Origin: Phototrophicales bacterium
Lineage (GTDB): Bacteria > Chloroflexota > Anaerolineae > Aggregatilineales > Phototrophicaceae
Length of the DNA stretch: 21,815 bases
Direction: 5' to 3'
NCBI GenBank assembly: GCA_002794515.1
Contig: PGTJ01000008.1
Span: 1 to 21,815, forward strand
Shown: piece after piece, positions 6,918 through 14,998 of the stretch
Position numbering within the stretch: position 1 is the stretch's first letter
How the letters are laid out: each line of letters opens with the position of its first letter
Notes under the pieces: generated by a model
Databases searched by the model: none
What the model saw: only the letters and a program-made list of their open reading frames with translations
Told to the model about the DNA's origin: nothing
Made by a program: the position numbers and the translations under genes

Positions 6918-8639
6918 ATGAAATTGTTTTTCCGTGCTGTTTCTGTGAGCCTGATGATGATGTTGTTGTTGGTCATCAGCGTGCGCGTGGTCTCTGCCCA
7001 AGAAGATGTGACCATTGTCATCGGTTGGGAACAAGAACCCAGCATCCTTTCGCCACTGAGTGATATGGTTTTCGCCGCCTATCTCACCAATTTTTATCAA
7101 CGGGATATTGTCAGCTACTATGGAGATAATGCCGAAATTGCGCCCATCATGATTGAAGAAATCCCCACTATCGACAATGGTGGTGTGACCGAGACAGAAA
7201 CTGGTGCGACACAAGTCACCTATAAACTGCGTTCGGGCATGGTGTGGTCAGATGGCACACCCATCACCACCGCCGATTGTGCTTTAGGACACCGCTTATT
7301 GAGTGATGAAACGACAGGGAATTTTCAACGCGGTTTGTATCTTGAACAAGTCGCCCGTTTTGATGTGGTAGATGAGTTGACCTTCATCATCACCTATAAG
7401 GGACCGTTCCCCGATTATTTGGTGGATGCCACCCCAAGCTGTGGTCTCCCTGCACATAAAATCGCCCCCTTGTTAGATGAGGGAATAGCACTCGAAGATA
7501 TGCCCTTCATGTCGCCTGCTGGCGCGACTGAATTTGTCGGATACGGTCCGTATATTTTTGAAGAATGGCGCGTTGGCGAACAAGTCAGTTTTGTGCGTAA
7601 TCCCAATTGGGGCAAAAACTCGTGGGAAAAAGTGCCAGCCATCGACCGTGTTGTGGCACGGTTTATCTTTGATACAACCCAAATACGCAATGCCTTTGAA
7701 ACTGGGGATATTGACCTCGCCTTCAACTGGTCTGTCGACCAAGCCAGTGCATATCGCGCCATCCCCAACACATTTGTATGGTCAAAACCCGGCGTATTGC
7801 AAGATGCCTTGTGGCTGAATATGCTCCCAATCGACCCTAGCCCTGCTTCGCAAGCGCTGGCAGATGTGAATGTGCGTAAAGCCATCATCCACGCGCTCGA
7901 CCGTCAAAAATATATCAACACCTTGCTCGACCCCGATGGCACACTGGGCATCACCATACCCGCACACCTCTTTCACTCCAATTGGGTCGAAGATGACATT
8001 CAACCTTTAGCATATGACCCCAATTTGGCGCTTGACCTGTTCGCCGATGCGGGTTGGACAGATACTGATGGCGATGGTGTCCTCGATGACGGTAATGGCA
8101 ATCCATTCCTCATCCGTGCGTATACCACCACCGCCCAAATCCGTTTAGATTTTCTCACCCTCATCCAAGCCGACCTCAAAGAAATTGGAGTCACACTGCA
8201 ATTCTTTGGATTACCCGGCGCAACGGTGTTCTTTGCCCCGTTTGAGCAACGTGGCATTGTGCCAACAGGTGATTTTGATATTGCCCTGTTCACCCTCAGC
8301 TTCAATCCGCTCAGCCCCAACTTGGGTTTGTATTGGTTGGGTTGTGATTATATCCGTCGTCCGGGTGGGGGAAATGGCTATGGATTTTGCAATCCCGAAT
8401 TCGATGCGTTGGTCGAGCCGATTGCCACAACGGTCGATCCACAGGCACGGCGTGCGTTATATCACAGAGCGACACGCCTCATCCATGAGGCATATTTCTG
8501 GCATGGGTTGTATCCACGCAACACCTTCTATGCAGTGAACAGCGCCAAATTCAGCCCCGATAGCATGACCGATATGGGTGTGTTGGCGGGCAATTATTTC
8601 CAGCGCATCGAATATTGGACACCTGCTGGGCAATCGTAG
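6918..8639 (+). CDS. Family-5 ABC solute-binding protein (peptide/oligopeptide type), paralog 1
   Basis: A 573-residue extracytoplasmic substrate-binding protein of the SBP_bac_5 (OppA/DppA) class, which delivers peptides or related solutes to an OppBC-type permease. A signal peptide covers about residues 1-28 (MKLFFRAVSVSL..., cleavage expected after VVSA). There is no cysteine at the cleavage site, hence no lipobox. The mature part begins with the family pattern GWEQEPSILSP. It contains GYGPYIFEEW and an aspartate-rich DTDGDGVLDDG loop that is common in this class. Four cysteines are shared with paralog 2 (ADCALG, PSCGLP, LGCDY, GFCNP). ATG 6918 is chosen because AGGAGG at 6906-6911 is 6 nt upstream and the signal peptide starts there; an in-frame ATG at 6861 is unsupported. 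The gene has its own promoter and terminator, so it is probably monocistronic. The ligand cannot be inferred. Confidence 0.92.
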   Translation: MKLFFRAVSVSLMMMLLLVISVRVVSAQEDVTIVIGWEQEPSILSPLSDMVFAAYLTNFYQRDIVSYYGDNAEIAPIMIEEIPTIDNGGVTETETGATQVTYKLRSGMVWSDGTPITTADCALGHRLLSDETTGNFQRGLYLEQVARFDVVDELTFIITYKGPFPDYLVDATPSCGLPAHKIAPLLDEGIALEDMPFMSPAGATEFVGYGPYIFEEWRVGEQVSFVRNPNWGKNSWEKVPAIDRVVARFIFDTTQIRNAFETGDIDLAFNWSVDQASAYRAIPNTFVWSKPGVLQDALWLNMLPIDPSPASQALADVNVRKAIIHALDRQKYINTLLDPDGTLGITIPAHLFHSNWVEDDIQPLAYDPNLALDLFADAGWTDTDGDGVLDDGNGNPFLIRAYTTTAQIRLDFLTLIQADLKEIGVTLQFFGLPGATVFFAPFEQRGIVPTGDFDIALFTLSFNPLSPNLGLYWLGCDYIRRPGGGNGYGFCNPEFDALVEPIATTVDPQARRALYHRATRLIHEAYFWHGLYPRNTFYAVNSAKFSPDSMTDMGVLAGNYFQRIEYWTPAGQS

Positions 8640-8680
8640 TTAGTGGGGCAATTTGTGAATATTACCCAATAAAATCACGG

Positions 8681-8715
8681 ACACGGTTGTTAAAAGTATA
8701 TAGCAACCGTGTTTT
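8681..8715 (+). terminator. Hairpin terminator candidate after paralog 1
   Basis: ACACGGTTG (8681-8689) pairs perfectly with CAACCGTGT (8704-8712) around a 14-nt loop. The right arm ends in TTTT (8712-8715). The loop is long and the T-run short, so this is a moderate terminator. Confidence 0.65.
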
Positions 8716-8821
8716 GGTTAGATATACTTTTGATTAACGAAAAGCATTTGTGCAATTTACACGGATTTTACGGTTTTATCCAAAAAGACCTGAAATTCCC
8801 CATGAAATCTCCACAATTCAT

Positions 8822-8850
8822 TTGCAGTCGGCACAAGTTTGTGTTATTCT
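8822..8850 (+). promoter_or_regulatory. Candidate promoter of the second binding-protein gene
   Basis: TTGCAG (8822-8827), a 17-bp spacer and TATTCT (8845-8850) preceded by TGT form an extended -10 promoter. The surrounding word TGTTATTCTGTGAGG matches the promoter of paralog 1 exactly. Confidence 0.6.
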
Positions 8851-8949
8851 GTGAGGCGCTAATCAAATGCAACATTAGTTAATTAATGAAGCATTGACAG
8901 CAGGATAACAAATCCTTGATAAAATATTTAATTTTCTAGGAGGAATTGC

Positions 8950-10665
8950 ATGAAAAAGTTGTTCCGCGTTGTATCCTTGAGCCTCATGATGTCGTTGATG
9001 TTGGTCATCGGCGTGCGTGTTGTCTCTGCCCAAGGCACGACCATCGTCATCGGTTGGGAACAAGAACCCAGCTTGCTCTCACCCGTGAGTGATATGGCAT
9101 TCGCCAGCTACCTCACCAATTTCTATGCCCGCGACATTATTGCGTATTATGGCAATAATGCCGAAATCACCCCTATCATGATCGAAGAAATCCCCACTGT
9201 CGAAAATGGTGGCGTAGTCGAGACCGAAACAGGTGCAACACAAGTCACCTATAAACTGCGCTCTGGCATGTTGTGGTCAGATGGCGAACCGATCACCACC
9301 GCCGACTGCGCCTTAGGACACCGCCTCTATAGCGATGAAACCACAGGCGCATTCCAACGTGGTTCTTACTTAGAACAAGTTGCCAGTTTTGAAGTGATAG
9401 ATGACTTGACCTTCGTTATCACCTACAAGGGTCCATTCCCCGACTATTTGGTCGATGCCACCCCAACCTGCGGTTTCCCAGCCCACAAAATCGCCCCATT
9501 ACTCGATGAAGGCAAAAAATTAGAAGAAATGCCCTTCATGTCACCTGCTGGGGCAACTGAATATGTTGGCTATGGTCCGTATGTGTTTGAAGAATGGCGC
9601 GTAGGCGAACAAATCAGCTTCGTGCGGAATCCCAACTGGGGCAACAACCCATGGGAACAAGCGCCAGCCATTGACCGCGTTGTCGCTCGCTTCATCTTCG
9701 ATGCCGCCCAAATGCGTAACGCCCTCGAAGTTGGTGATATCGACCTCGCCTTCAATTGGCCCGTGAGCGATGCAGGTGCTTATGGCGCGATCGAAAATGT
9801 GTTTGTATGGTCGACCCCAGGCGTGTTCCAAGATGCGCTGTGGCTGAATATGCAACCCACCGACCCCAGCCCCGCTTCGCAAGCATTGGCAGATGTGAAT
9901 GTGCGTAAAGCCATCATCCATGCCCTCGACCGTCAAAAATATATCAACACCTTGCTCGACCCCGATGGCACATTGGGCATTAAAGTCCCCGCCAATTACT
10001 TCCACCCCAACTGGGTGCCTGATGATGTCCAACCATTGGCATATGACCCCGACCTCGCGCTCGACTTGTTCGCCGATGCCGGTTGGACGGATACCGATGG
10101 CGATGGTGTCCTCGATGACGGCAATGGTAATCCGTTCCTCATCCGCACCTACACCACCACCGCCCAAATTCGCTTGGACTTCCTCACCCTCATCCAAGCC
10201 GACCTGAAAGCTATTGGTGTGAACATGCAATTCTTTGGTGTACCGGGTGGTACCGTGTTATTCGCCGATTTTGAACAACGCGGGATCATCGCCACTGGCG
10301 ACTTCGATATGACCTTGTTCGCCCTCAGCTTCGACCCACTCAGCCCCAACTTGGGCGATCTGTATTGGTTCGGTTGCGATAAGATCCGCCGTCCGGGTGG
10401 TGGCAATGGCTATGGCTTCTGCAACCCCGAATTCGATGCGTTGGCAGAACCGATCGCCACAACCGTTGACCCAGATGCCCGTCGTGAATTGTATTACAAA
10501 GCGGCACGCTTGCTCAGTGAAGCCCAATTCTGGCATGGTCTGTTCCCACGTAACACCTTCTATGCCGTCAATAGCGCCAAATTCAACCCCGACAGCATGG
10601 TCGAAATGGGTGTGTTGACTGGGAACTACTTCAACCGTGTTGAATACTGGACACCCGCTGGTTGA
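8950..10665 (+). CDS. Family-5 ABC solute-binding protein (peptide/oligopeptide type), paralog 2
   Basis: A 571-residue binding protein, by eye about 80% identical to paralog 1 along its whole length, so the pair arose by tandem duplication. Its signal peptide (about 1-28, ending VVSA before QG) also lacks a lipobox cysteine. AGGAGG at 8938-8943 is 6 nt before the ATG. It sits directly upstream of the two permease genes and is probably the main receptor of that transporter. Its codons end in C far more often than those of paralog 1 at identical residues, for example TTC, AAC and TGC where paralog 1 has TTT, AAT and TGT. This suggests stronger expression. Some stretches stay nearly identical at DNA level, for instance 48 identical bases in the region encoding LDRQKYINTLLDPDGT, which may reflect recent gene conversion or constraint. 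Confidence 0.93.
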   Translation: MKKLFRVVSLSLMMSLMLVIGVRVVSAQGTTIVIGWEQEPSLLSPVSDMAFASYLTNFYARDIIAYYGNNAEITPIMIEEIPTVENGGVVETETGATQVTYKLRSGMLWSDGEPITTADCALGHRLYSDETTGAFQRGSYLEQVASFEVIDDLTFVITYKGPFPDYLVDATPTCGFPAHKIAPLLDEGKKLEEMPFMSPAGATEYVGYGPYVFEEWRVGEQISFVRNPNWGNNPWEQAPAIDRVVARFIFDAAQMRNALEVGDIDLAFNWPVSDAGAYGAIENVFVWSTPGVFQDALWLNMQPTDPSPASQALADVNVRKAIIHALDRQKYINTLLDPDGTLGIKVPANYFHPNWVPDDVQPLAYDPDLALDLFADAGWTDTDGDGVLDDGNGNPFLIRTYTTTAQIRLDFLTLIQADLKAIGVNMQFFGVPGGTVLFADFEQRGIIATGDFDMTLFALSFDPLSPNLGDLYWFGCDKIRRPGGGNGYGFCNPEFDALAEPIATTVDPDARRELYYKAARLLSEAQFWHGLFPRNTFYAVNSAKFNPDSMVEMGVLTGNYFNRVEYWTPAG

Positions 10666-10682
10666 TACACCACATTATCATA

Positions 10683-10707
10683 GGGATAGGCATGTTGCCT
10701 ATCTCTT
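10683..10707 (+). terminator. First intercistronic hairpin between paralog 2 and the permeases
   Basis: GGGATAGGC (10683-10691) pairs with GCCTATCTC (10697-10705), 9 bp with one G-T pair and a 5-nt loop, followed by TT. The weak tail suggests partial termination or 3'-end protection of the binding-protein message rather than a full stop. Confidence 0.55.
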
Positions 10708-10727
10708 GATATGATTAGCACTCAACA

Positions 10728-10754
10728 GGACACGGCTTATGGCTGTGTCCTTAT
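10728..10754 (+). terminator. Second intercistronic hairpin between paralog 2 and the permeases
   Basis: GGACACGGC (10728-10736) pairs with GCTGTGTCC (10742-10750), 9 bp with one G-T pair and a 5-nt loop, followed by TTATT. It lies 36 bp after the first hairpin. Together they can lower permease expression relative to the binding protein, which is common in ABC uptake operons. Confidence 0.55.
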
Positions 10755-10804
10755 TAACTCTATACCAAGCATCTACCCTGTCATTTTAGATGAGGCACTC
10801 ACTT

Positions 10805-11965
10805 ATGGGACAATATATCCTTCGCCGATTGTTACAAGCGATACCCCTTTTAATTATTATCACTGTAATTGTTTTTTTCTTGCTCAAATCTGCTGGCGAC
10901 CCATTAGCCGAATTGTCGCTCGACCCACGCATCACGGAATCGGACAGATTACTCAAGCGTGCAGAATATGGCGTAGATGACCCCTTGCCCATCCAATTTG
11001 TGCATTGGCTCATTGGCGATGATTGGTATGTGCGGGAATTAGAACTACCAGCATCCGATACCACTTTTGTTGCCCCCAATTTGTGTTATGGTCAAGAAAT
11101 TCCAGAAGGGGAACGTGTCACACTGACCTTGCCCAATGGCACAGAACAAGTGACCCTCATCAAAAATAATCAATGTTATCGTGTGTTTTATCAACGAAAT
11201 GATAATAAAGGTATTTTACGAGGCGATTTTGGCATGTCGCTTGCCCGTGGACGACCCGTATTAGAAGTCATGGGACAGGCTTTACCCAACACCCTGCTAT
11301 TGGGCATCACTTCTTATTTGGTGATTATCGTCTTCGCCTTTAGCTTAGGGATTTTTCAGGCGATTCGCCAATATTCTTTTTTCGATAATGTCATCACAAC
11401 GATTTCTTTCATTTTAGTTTCGATGCCTATCTTTTTGGTGGCGCTTATCTCGGTGTATATCTTTGCGGTGCAGTTCCGAAAATGGGGCTTACCCTATTTG
11501 CCTGTACAAGGCATGTATAGCGTGAATACCGATTATTCTGTTGGCGATTTAATCCGCCATATGATTTTGCCCGTATTCTGTTTGGCGGCAATCAGTGTGG
11601 CAGGCTATAGCCGTTTTGTGCGTGCCAGCATGTTAGAGGTCATCAATTCCGATTATATCCGCACCGCACGTTCTAAAGGCTTGGGCGAGCGACGCATCAC
11701 TTATGTTCATGCCCTCAAAAATGCCTCGCTACCACTCGTGACCCTGATGGGCTTAGATATTCCCTTCATTTTAGCGGGCGCGGTCGTCACCGAACGCATC
11801 TTCTCATGGCCTGGGATGGGAACGCTGTATATCGAAAGTTTGGGACGGCTCGACTATACGGTGGTTATCGCCTTTGTGCTGATGTTAGCCATTGCCGTAG
11901 TCATTTTTCAACTCATCACCGATGTGCTATACGCGGTACTCGACCCGCGTGTGCGTTATTCATAA
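10805..11965 (+). CDS. ABC transporter permease, DppB/OppB-like, with enlarged first extracytoplasmic loop
   Basis: A 386-residue inner-membrane permease of the binding-protein-dependent class. The N-terminus MGQYILRRLLQAIPLLI is canonical for DppB. The first transmembrane helix is about 11-28. The remaining helices lie in about 165-375, and the cytoplasmic EAA-type loop that contacts the ATPase is at about 284-310 (YIRTARSKGL...). GDFGMSL and RGRPV just before helix 2 are typical. Between residues about 72 and 137 there is an extra, apparently beta-rich segment with two cysteines (C94 and C124), absent from ordinary DppB of roughly 310-340 residues. ATG 10805 is preferred over the in-frame ATG at 10790 because GAGG at 10792-10795 lies 9 nt upstream. 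The second permease gene starts 12 bp downstream. Confidence 0.92.
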   Translation: MGQYILRRLLQAIPLLIIITVIVFFLLKSAGDPLAELSLDPRITESDRLLKRAEYGVDDPLPIQFVHWLIGDDWYVRELELPASDTTFVAPNLCYGQEIPEGERVTLTLPNGTEQVTLIKNNQCYRVFYQRNDNKGILRGDFGMSLARGRPVLEVMGQALPNTLLLGITSYLVIIVFAFSLGIFQAIRQYSFFDNVITTISFILVSMPIFLVALISVYIFAVQFRKWGLPYLPVQGMYSVNTDYSVGDLIRHMILPVFCLAAISVAGYSRFVRASMLEVINSDYIRTARSKGLGERRITYVHALKNASLPLVTLMGLDIPFILAGAVVTERIFSWPGMGTLYIESLGRLDYTVVIAFVLMLAIAVVIFQLITDVLYAVLDPRVRYS

Positions 11966-11977
11966 GGAGCAAAACCC

Positions 11978-13885
11978 ATGACGGATGTCACCACAACCCC
12001 TAATGGTGTTGCTAAATTATCGACAGAAACCAAACATGTCGAAGCCGATACCATGCTCAAAATCACTATACGGCGCTTTGTGCGCCATCGTATGGCGGTG
12101 ATTGGCTCGTTGATTATGCTCGGCATCGTCATTTTTGTGATTGGTGGGGCGTTCTTTTACACTGAACGCGAGGGCAATACACCCGACCCAACCGCACCGT
12201 TTGTGGCGCCAACACTAGAAAATTTGTATAACGAAGCACCCGATATTATGAACACCGATTTACCGACACTGCTCGGCTTCGTCACATACGAAAAAACGGT
12301 GCAATTGCTCGAAGAGGCAGTGACGCATCAGATGATTACCGAGCGCGACCGTGATGCGATTTTGGCAGGCACAGACCGAACCAATCGCTTCAATGACAAA
12401 ATTGAAGATGAAGACCTGCTCAATAAACTGAAAATATTCGAGGGCTTGCGCCTCACCCGTGTGCAATATGGAGGCATTAGCAACCCCAATTTCGCCAATG
12501 ATACCTTCTGGATTTCGTTACAACGGTTTAATCCAGATAACATTGGGCGTTTACGCGCACAAGGTCCGAACCGTGCTGTTCAAGAATTTGGTGTGAGTGA
12601 TGAGATCATTGATGCCCGTATGGCTTATCTCGCCGAATTCCGCGAATTGGGCATCGACCAAATCATGGGTGCATTGGATAGTTATGCCATCGCCGAGACA
12701 CGTTTTGAAGTGACACAAGTCACCCTACAAACAGAGGGTGTATTTGAGCGCATTGCCGAATTAGACCCAACGGTTATACAAGGGCTAGTCGAAAAATCGG
12801 CACAATTGGGACTGATTACCGAGTCTCAAAAACAAGATATTCTCGATGGTGTCGAATCGGCATCACGATATAATGACCAAATCCCAGATGGATTTGCGCC
12901 TGAGCAAATCCAAATGTTGACATGGATTGAAGGATTGCGTTTTTACGGCATTTGGACGGGCAACCTCGACCGCTTCCCCGTCCCCGATAGACTCGATTTA
13001 GCCACAGCACGCAATAACTTTCCACAATATAGCGATGAGCAAATCACGTCACTATCAGCATTCCGCAAAGAATTCCAAGATACCAGAGTGCATCATGTCA
13101 TCACACGTCTGAATAAAGTGGCAGACGCAGAAGCCCGCATCGAAGCATCGAACACCTTCCTCGCCCGTTTCCGCCATATCATGGGGACAGACCAAGTGGG
13201 ACGTGATTTGTTCATCCGTATGATTTATGGTGGACAAATTTCGTTGATGATTGGCATCACCAGCGTGGCAATCTCCATCTCGCTCGGCACGCTGGTCGGT
13301 CTGATAGCGGGTTATTTTGGTGGCTGGATTGGCGCATTGCTCATGCGGATAGTCGAGGCGTTGCTGGCTATCCCCAGTCTGATTTTGCTGTTGCTCCTAT
13401 CGAATTCGCTCTCGCGCAATTCCAGTACATTGAACTTTTTAGGGCGCGAATTGAGTACAACGGTGATCGTCATCGTCCTCATCATTGGCGGCTTGGGTTG
13501 GATGGGCTTATCACGCATTGTACGCTCATTAGTGCTATCGCTCAAAGAACAAGAATTTGTCGTTGCCGCCAAAACATTGGGTGCAAGCAATATTCGCATC
13601 ATCTTCAAGCATATCCTGCCCAACTGCATCGCCCCGATTGTGGTCTCTGCCACATTGGGCATCGGCGGGGCGATTATCACCGAGGCGTATCTCAGCTTTT
13701 TGGGCTTCGGTGTGCAAGAACCGACCGCCACATGGGGCAACATCCTCAACCGCGCACAGGGCGATATTGCCCGCTACTGGTGGATGTGGCTCTTCCCTGG
13801 TATTTTTATCACCCTTACCGTGCTATCGATCAACTTCATCGGCGATGGCTTGCGCGATGCGCTCGACCCACGCAGTTTGAGATAA
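11978..13885 (+). CDS. ABC transporter permease, DppC/OppC-like, with a large repeated extracytoplasmic insert
   Basis: A 635-residue permease, about twice the usual DppC/OppC length of about 300. The first transmembrane helix is at about 41-60. The conserved C-terminal permease core begins near HIMGTDQVGRDLF (400-412) and carries the remaining helices (about 420-625) and the EAA loop (about 524-550, EFVVAAKTLGAS). It ends DALDPR as usual. Between lies an extracytoplasmic segment of about 330 residues (65-398). Within it, residues about 107-247 and 265-394 look like two divergent copies of one unit; for example MITERDRDAILAG...RFND matches LITESQKQDILDG...RYND. AAGGAG lies about 8 nt before the ATG. 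No transporter ATPase gene follows. The core assignment is firm; the role of the insert is unknown. Confidence 0.9.
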   Translation: MTDVTTTPNGVAKLSTETKHVEADTMLKITIRRFVRHRMAVIGSLIMLGIVIFVIGGAFFYTEREGNTPDPTAPFVAPTLENLYNEAPDIMNTDLPTLLGFVTYEKTVQLLEEAVTHQMITERDRDAILAGTDRTNRFNDKIEDEDLLNKLKIFEGLRLTRVQYGGISNPNFANDTFWISLQRFNPDNIGRLRAQGPNRAVQEFGVSDEIIDARMAYLAEFRELGIDQIMGALDSYAIAETRFEVTQVTLQTEGVFERIAELDPTVIQGLVEKSAQLGLITESQKQDILDGVESASRYNDQIPDGFAPEQIQMLTWIEGLRFYGIWTGNLDRFPVPDRLDLATARNNFPQYSDEQITSLSAFRKEFQDTRVHHVITRLNKVADAEARIEASNTFLARFRHIMGTDQVGRDLFIRMIYGGQISLMIGITSVAISISLGTLVGLIAGYFGGWIGALLMRIVEALLAIPSLILLLLLSNSLSRNSSTLNFLGRELSTTVIVIVLIIGGLGWMGLSRIVRSLVLSLKEQEFVVAAKTLGASNIRIIFKHILPNCIAPIVVSATLGIGGAIITEAYLSFLGFGVQEPTATWGNILNRAQGDIARYWWMWLFPGIFITLTVLSINFIGDGLRDALDPRSLR

Positions 13886-13918
13886 AATACCTCTTATATA
13901 TCATCTATCCTATCCCTA

Positions 13919-13948
13919 ATAGGGGACAGAATCAATCCTGTCCCCTAT
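13919..13948 (+). terminator. GC-rich hairpin after the permease genes
   Basis: An 11-bp perfect stem (13919-13929 with 13938-13948; core AGGGGACAG/CTGTCCCCT) has an 8-nt loop. No clean T-run follows, but its place after the last permease gene suggests a terminator or mRNA-end structure. It lies 10 bp before the next start codon. Confidence 0.55.
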
Positions 13949-13958
13949 ATATCCCCTT

Positions 13959-14996
13959 ATGCCTATGACCCAACAAGCATCACCCATACCCCCACTAACA
14001 CGCCTGCATTACGTGACAGGCATTTTGTATTTCGCCTTTCGTGCGTTGGTCGGCGCATATGCCCTCACCGTGTTTTTGAGCCTGCTGGTGCATTTCTTCT
14101 TGGATGAAACCGTATCGGATATGGTCGCCTTCACCAATTCAATTATCCACCTCACCACGATGGGCGCGACCATTTTATTGCCTATCGCCCTCATCTTTCG
14201 TTGTCGAGATTTAGCCCTGATGCTACTCCCCAGCGCCATATTCTGGTCGGTATGGGCGATACCACAATTTTTGCCGAACAATATCCCCAAAATCTCACCA
14301 GATGCCACCGAAATCACGGTATTTAGTTATAACTTATTGGCGGGTATGGAATATCCAGATGACATTCAGCGCATCATCACCCAAGCCGATGCCGATATTG
14401 TCTTGTTGCAAGAATTGAACACCGTCACGGCGCGGATGCTCCAGCGCGATATGCGCGATGCCTATCCGTATATGGAACTGCATCCTGGGAGCATCCCTGG
14501 CATGGGCATCATCAGCCGATACGAATTATCGGATTGCATCATCTGGATAGAAGTCTTTCAACACCAACGTTGCGAGACAAATATCAGCGATGAGCATCTG
14601 ATTTTATACAATGTCCACCCCATGAGTCCGCTCACAGTCGATGGATTTAATCGGCGTAGGCGTGATTTCGCCACCATCTTAGCGCGTATACAAGCAGATG
14701 TAGAGGCAGGTTTAACAGTTATCGCAGGCGGGGATTGGAATATGACCCCACTCAGCGATGGATATGCTCAAATCACGGGTTATTTACGCGATGCGTTTGC
14801 CGATTCAGGGCAGGGTTTGGGCTTCACCTATAGATTGCAAAATTTTGGGCGAATGTCATTATTCGGTGGTATTGCCGTGGCAAGGATCGATTATGTATTT
14901 TATACCGCGCCCCTCATCGCACAAGAGGCGCGGGTCTGGCACGAGAATGGCTTATCAGACCATATCCCGATATGGGTCAAATTGGCATTGCCATGA
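13959..14996 (+). CDS. Membrane-anchored endonuclease/exonuclease/phosphatase-family protein
   Basis: A 345-residue protein with an N-terminal membrane region (hydrophobic segments about 20-48, 62-80 and 86-103) and a C-terminal EEP metal-dependent phosphoesterase domain (about 118-343). The EEP motifs are in order: N125 (FSYNLL), E152 (LLQEL), H220 (YNVHP), D259/N261 (GGDWN, with W where GDFN is usual), D311 (RIDYVF) and the SDH triad at 333-335. The topology would place the domain outside the membrane. Substrates of this family range from DNA and RNA to phosphoinositides and sphingomyelin, so the reaction cannot be specified. ATG codons at 13959 and 13965 are both possible and no good ribosome binding site is visible. 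It runs tail to tail with the esterase gene, 2 bp apart. Confidence 0.85.
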   Translation: MPMTQQASPIPPLTRLHYVTGILYFAFRALVGAYALTVFLSLLVHFFLDETVSDMVAFTNSIIHLTTMGATILLPIALIFRCRDLALMLLPSAIFWSVWAIPQFLPNNIPKISPDATEITVFSYNLLAGMEYPDDIQRIITQADADIVLLQELNTVTARMLQRDMRDAYPYMELHPGSIPGMGIISRYELSDCIIWIEVFQHQRCETNISDEHLILYNVHPMSPLTVDGFNRRRRDFATILARIQADVEAGLTVIAGGDWNMTPLSDGYAQITGYLRDAFADSGQGLGFTYRLQNFGRMSLFGGIAVARIDYVFYTAPLIAQEARVWHENGLSDHIPIWVKLALP

Positions 14997-14998
14997 TT

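Larger units (their letters stand above)
8640..8949. other. 310-bp spacer between the tandem binding-protein genes
   Basis: No gene is visible here. The spacer holds a terminator hairpin near 8681-8715, a promoter at 8822-8850 and an untranslated leader of about 90 nt ending in AGGAGG at 8938-8943. The AT-rich stretch 8716-8820 shows nothing assignable. Confidence 0.7.

Noticed and set aside
6603..7214. 203-codon minus-strand frame across the protease end and the start of paralog 1
   Set aside because: It runs through a promoter and hairpin region, has no family features, and lies opposite strong genes.
8040..8100. Calcium-loop-like DTDGDGVLDDG in both binding proteins, considered as a dockerin or EF-hand fusion
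   Set aside because: This loop is a common feature of family-5 binding proteins in this kind of bacterium and not an added domain.
9541..10230. 229-codon minus-strand open frame inside binding-protein paralog 2
   Set aside because: Antisense to a well-supported gene. The similar minus-strand frame in paralog 1 is shorter and different in phase, so it is not under selection as a protein.
6918..10665. Tandem near-repeat considered as a mobile or composite element
   Set aside because: No transposase, terminal inverted repeats or target duplications were seen; simple tandem gene duplication explains it.
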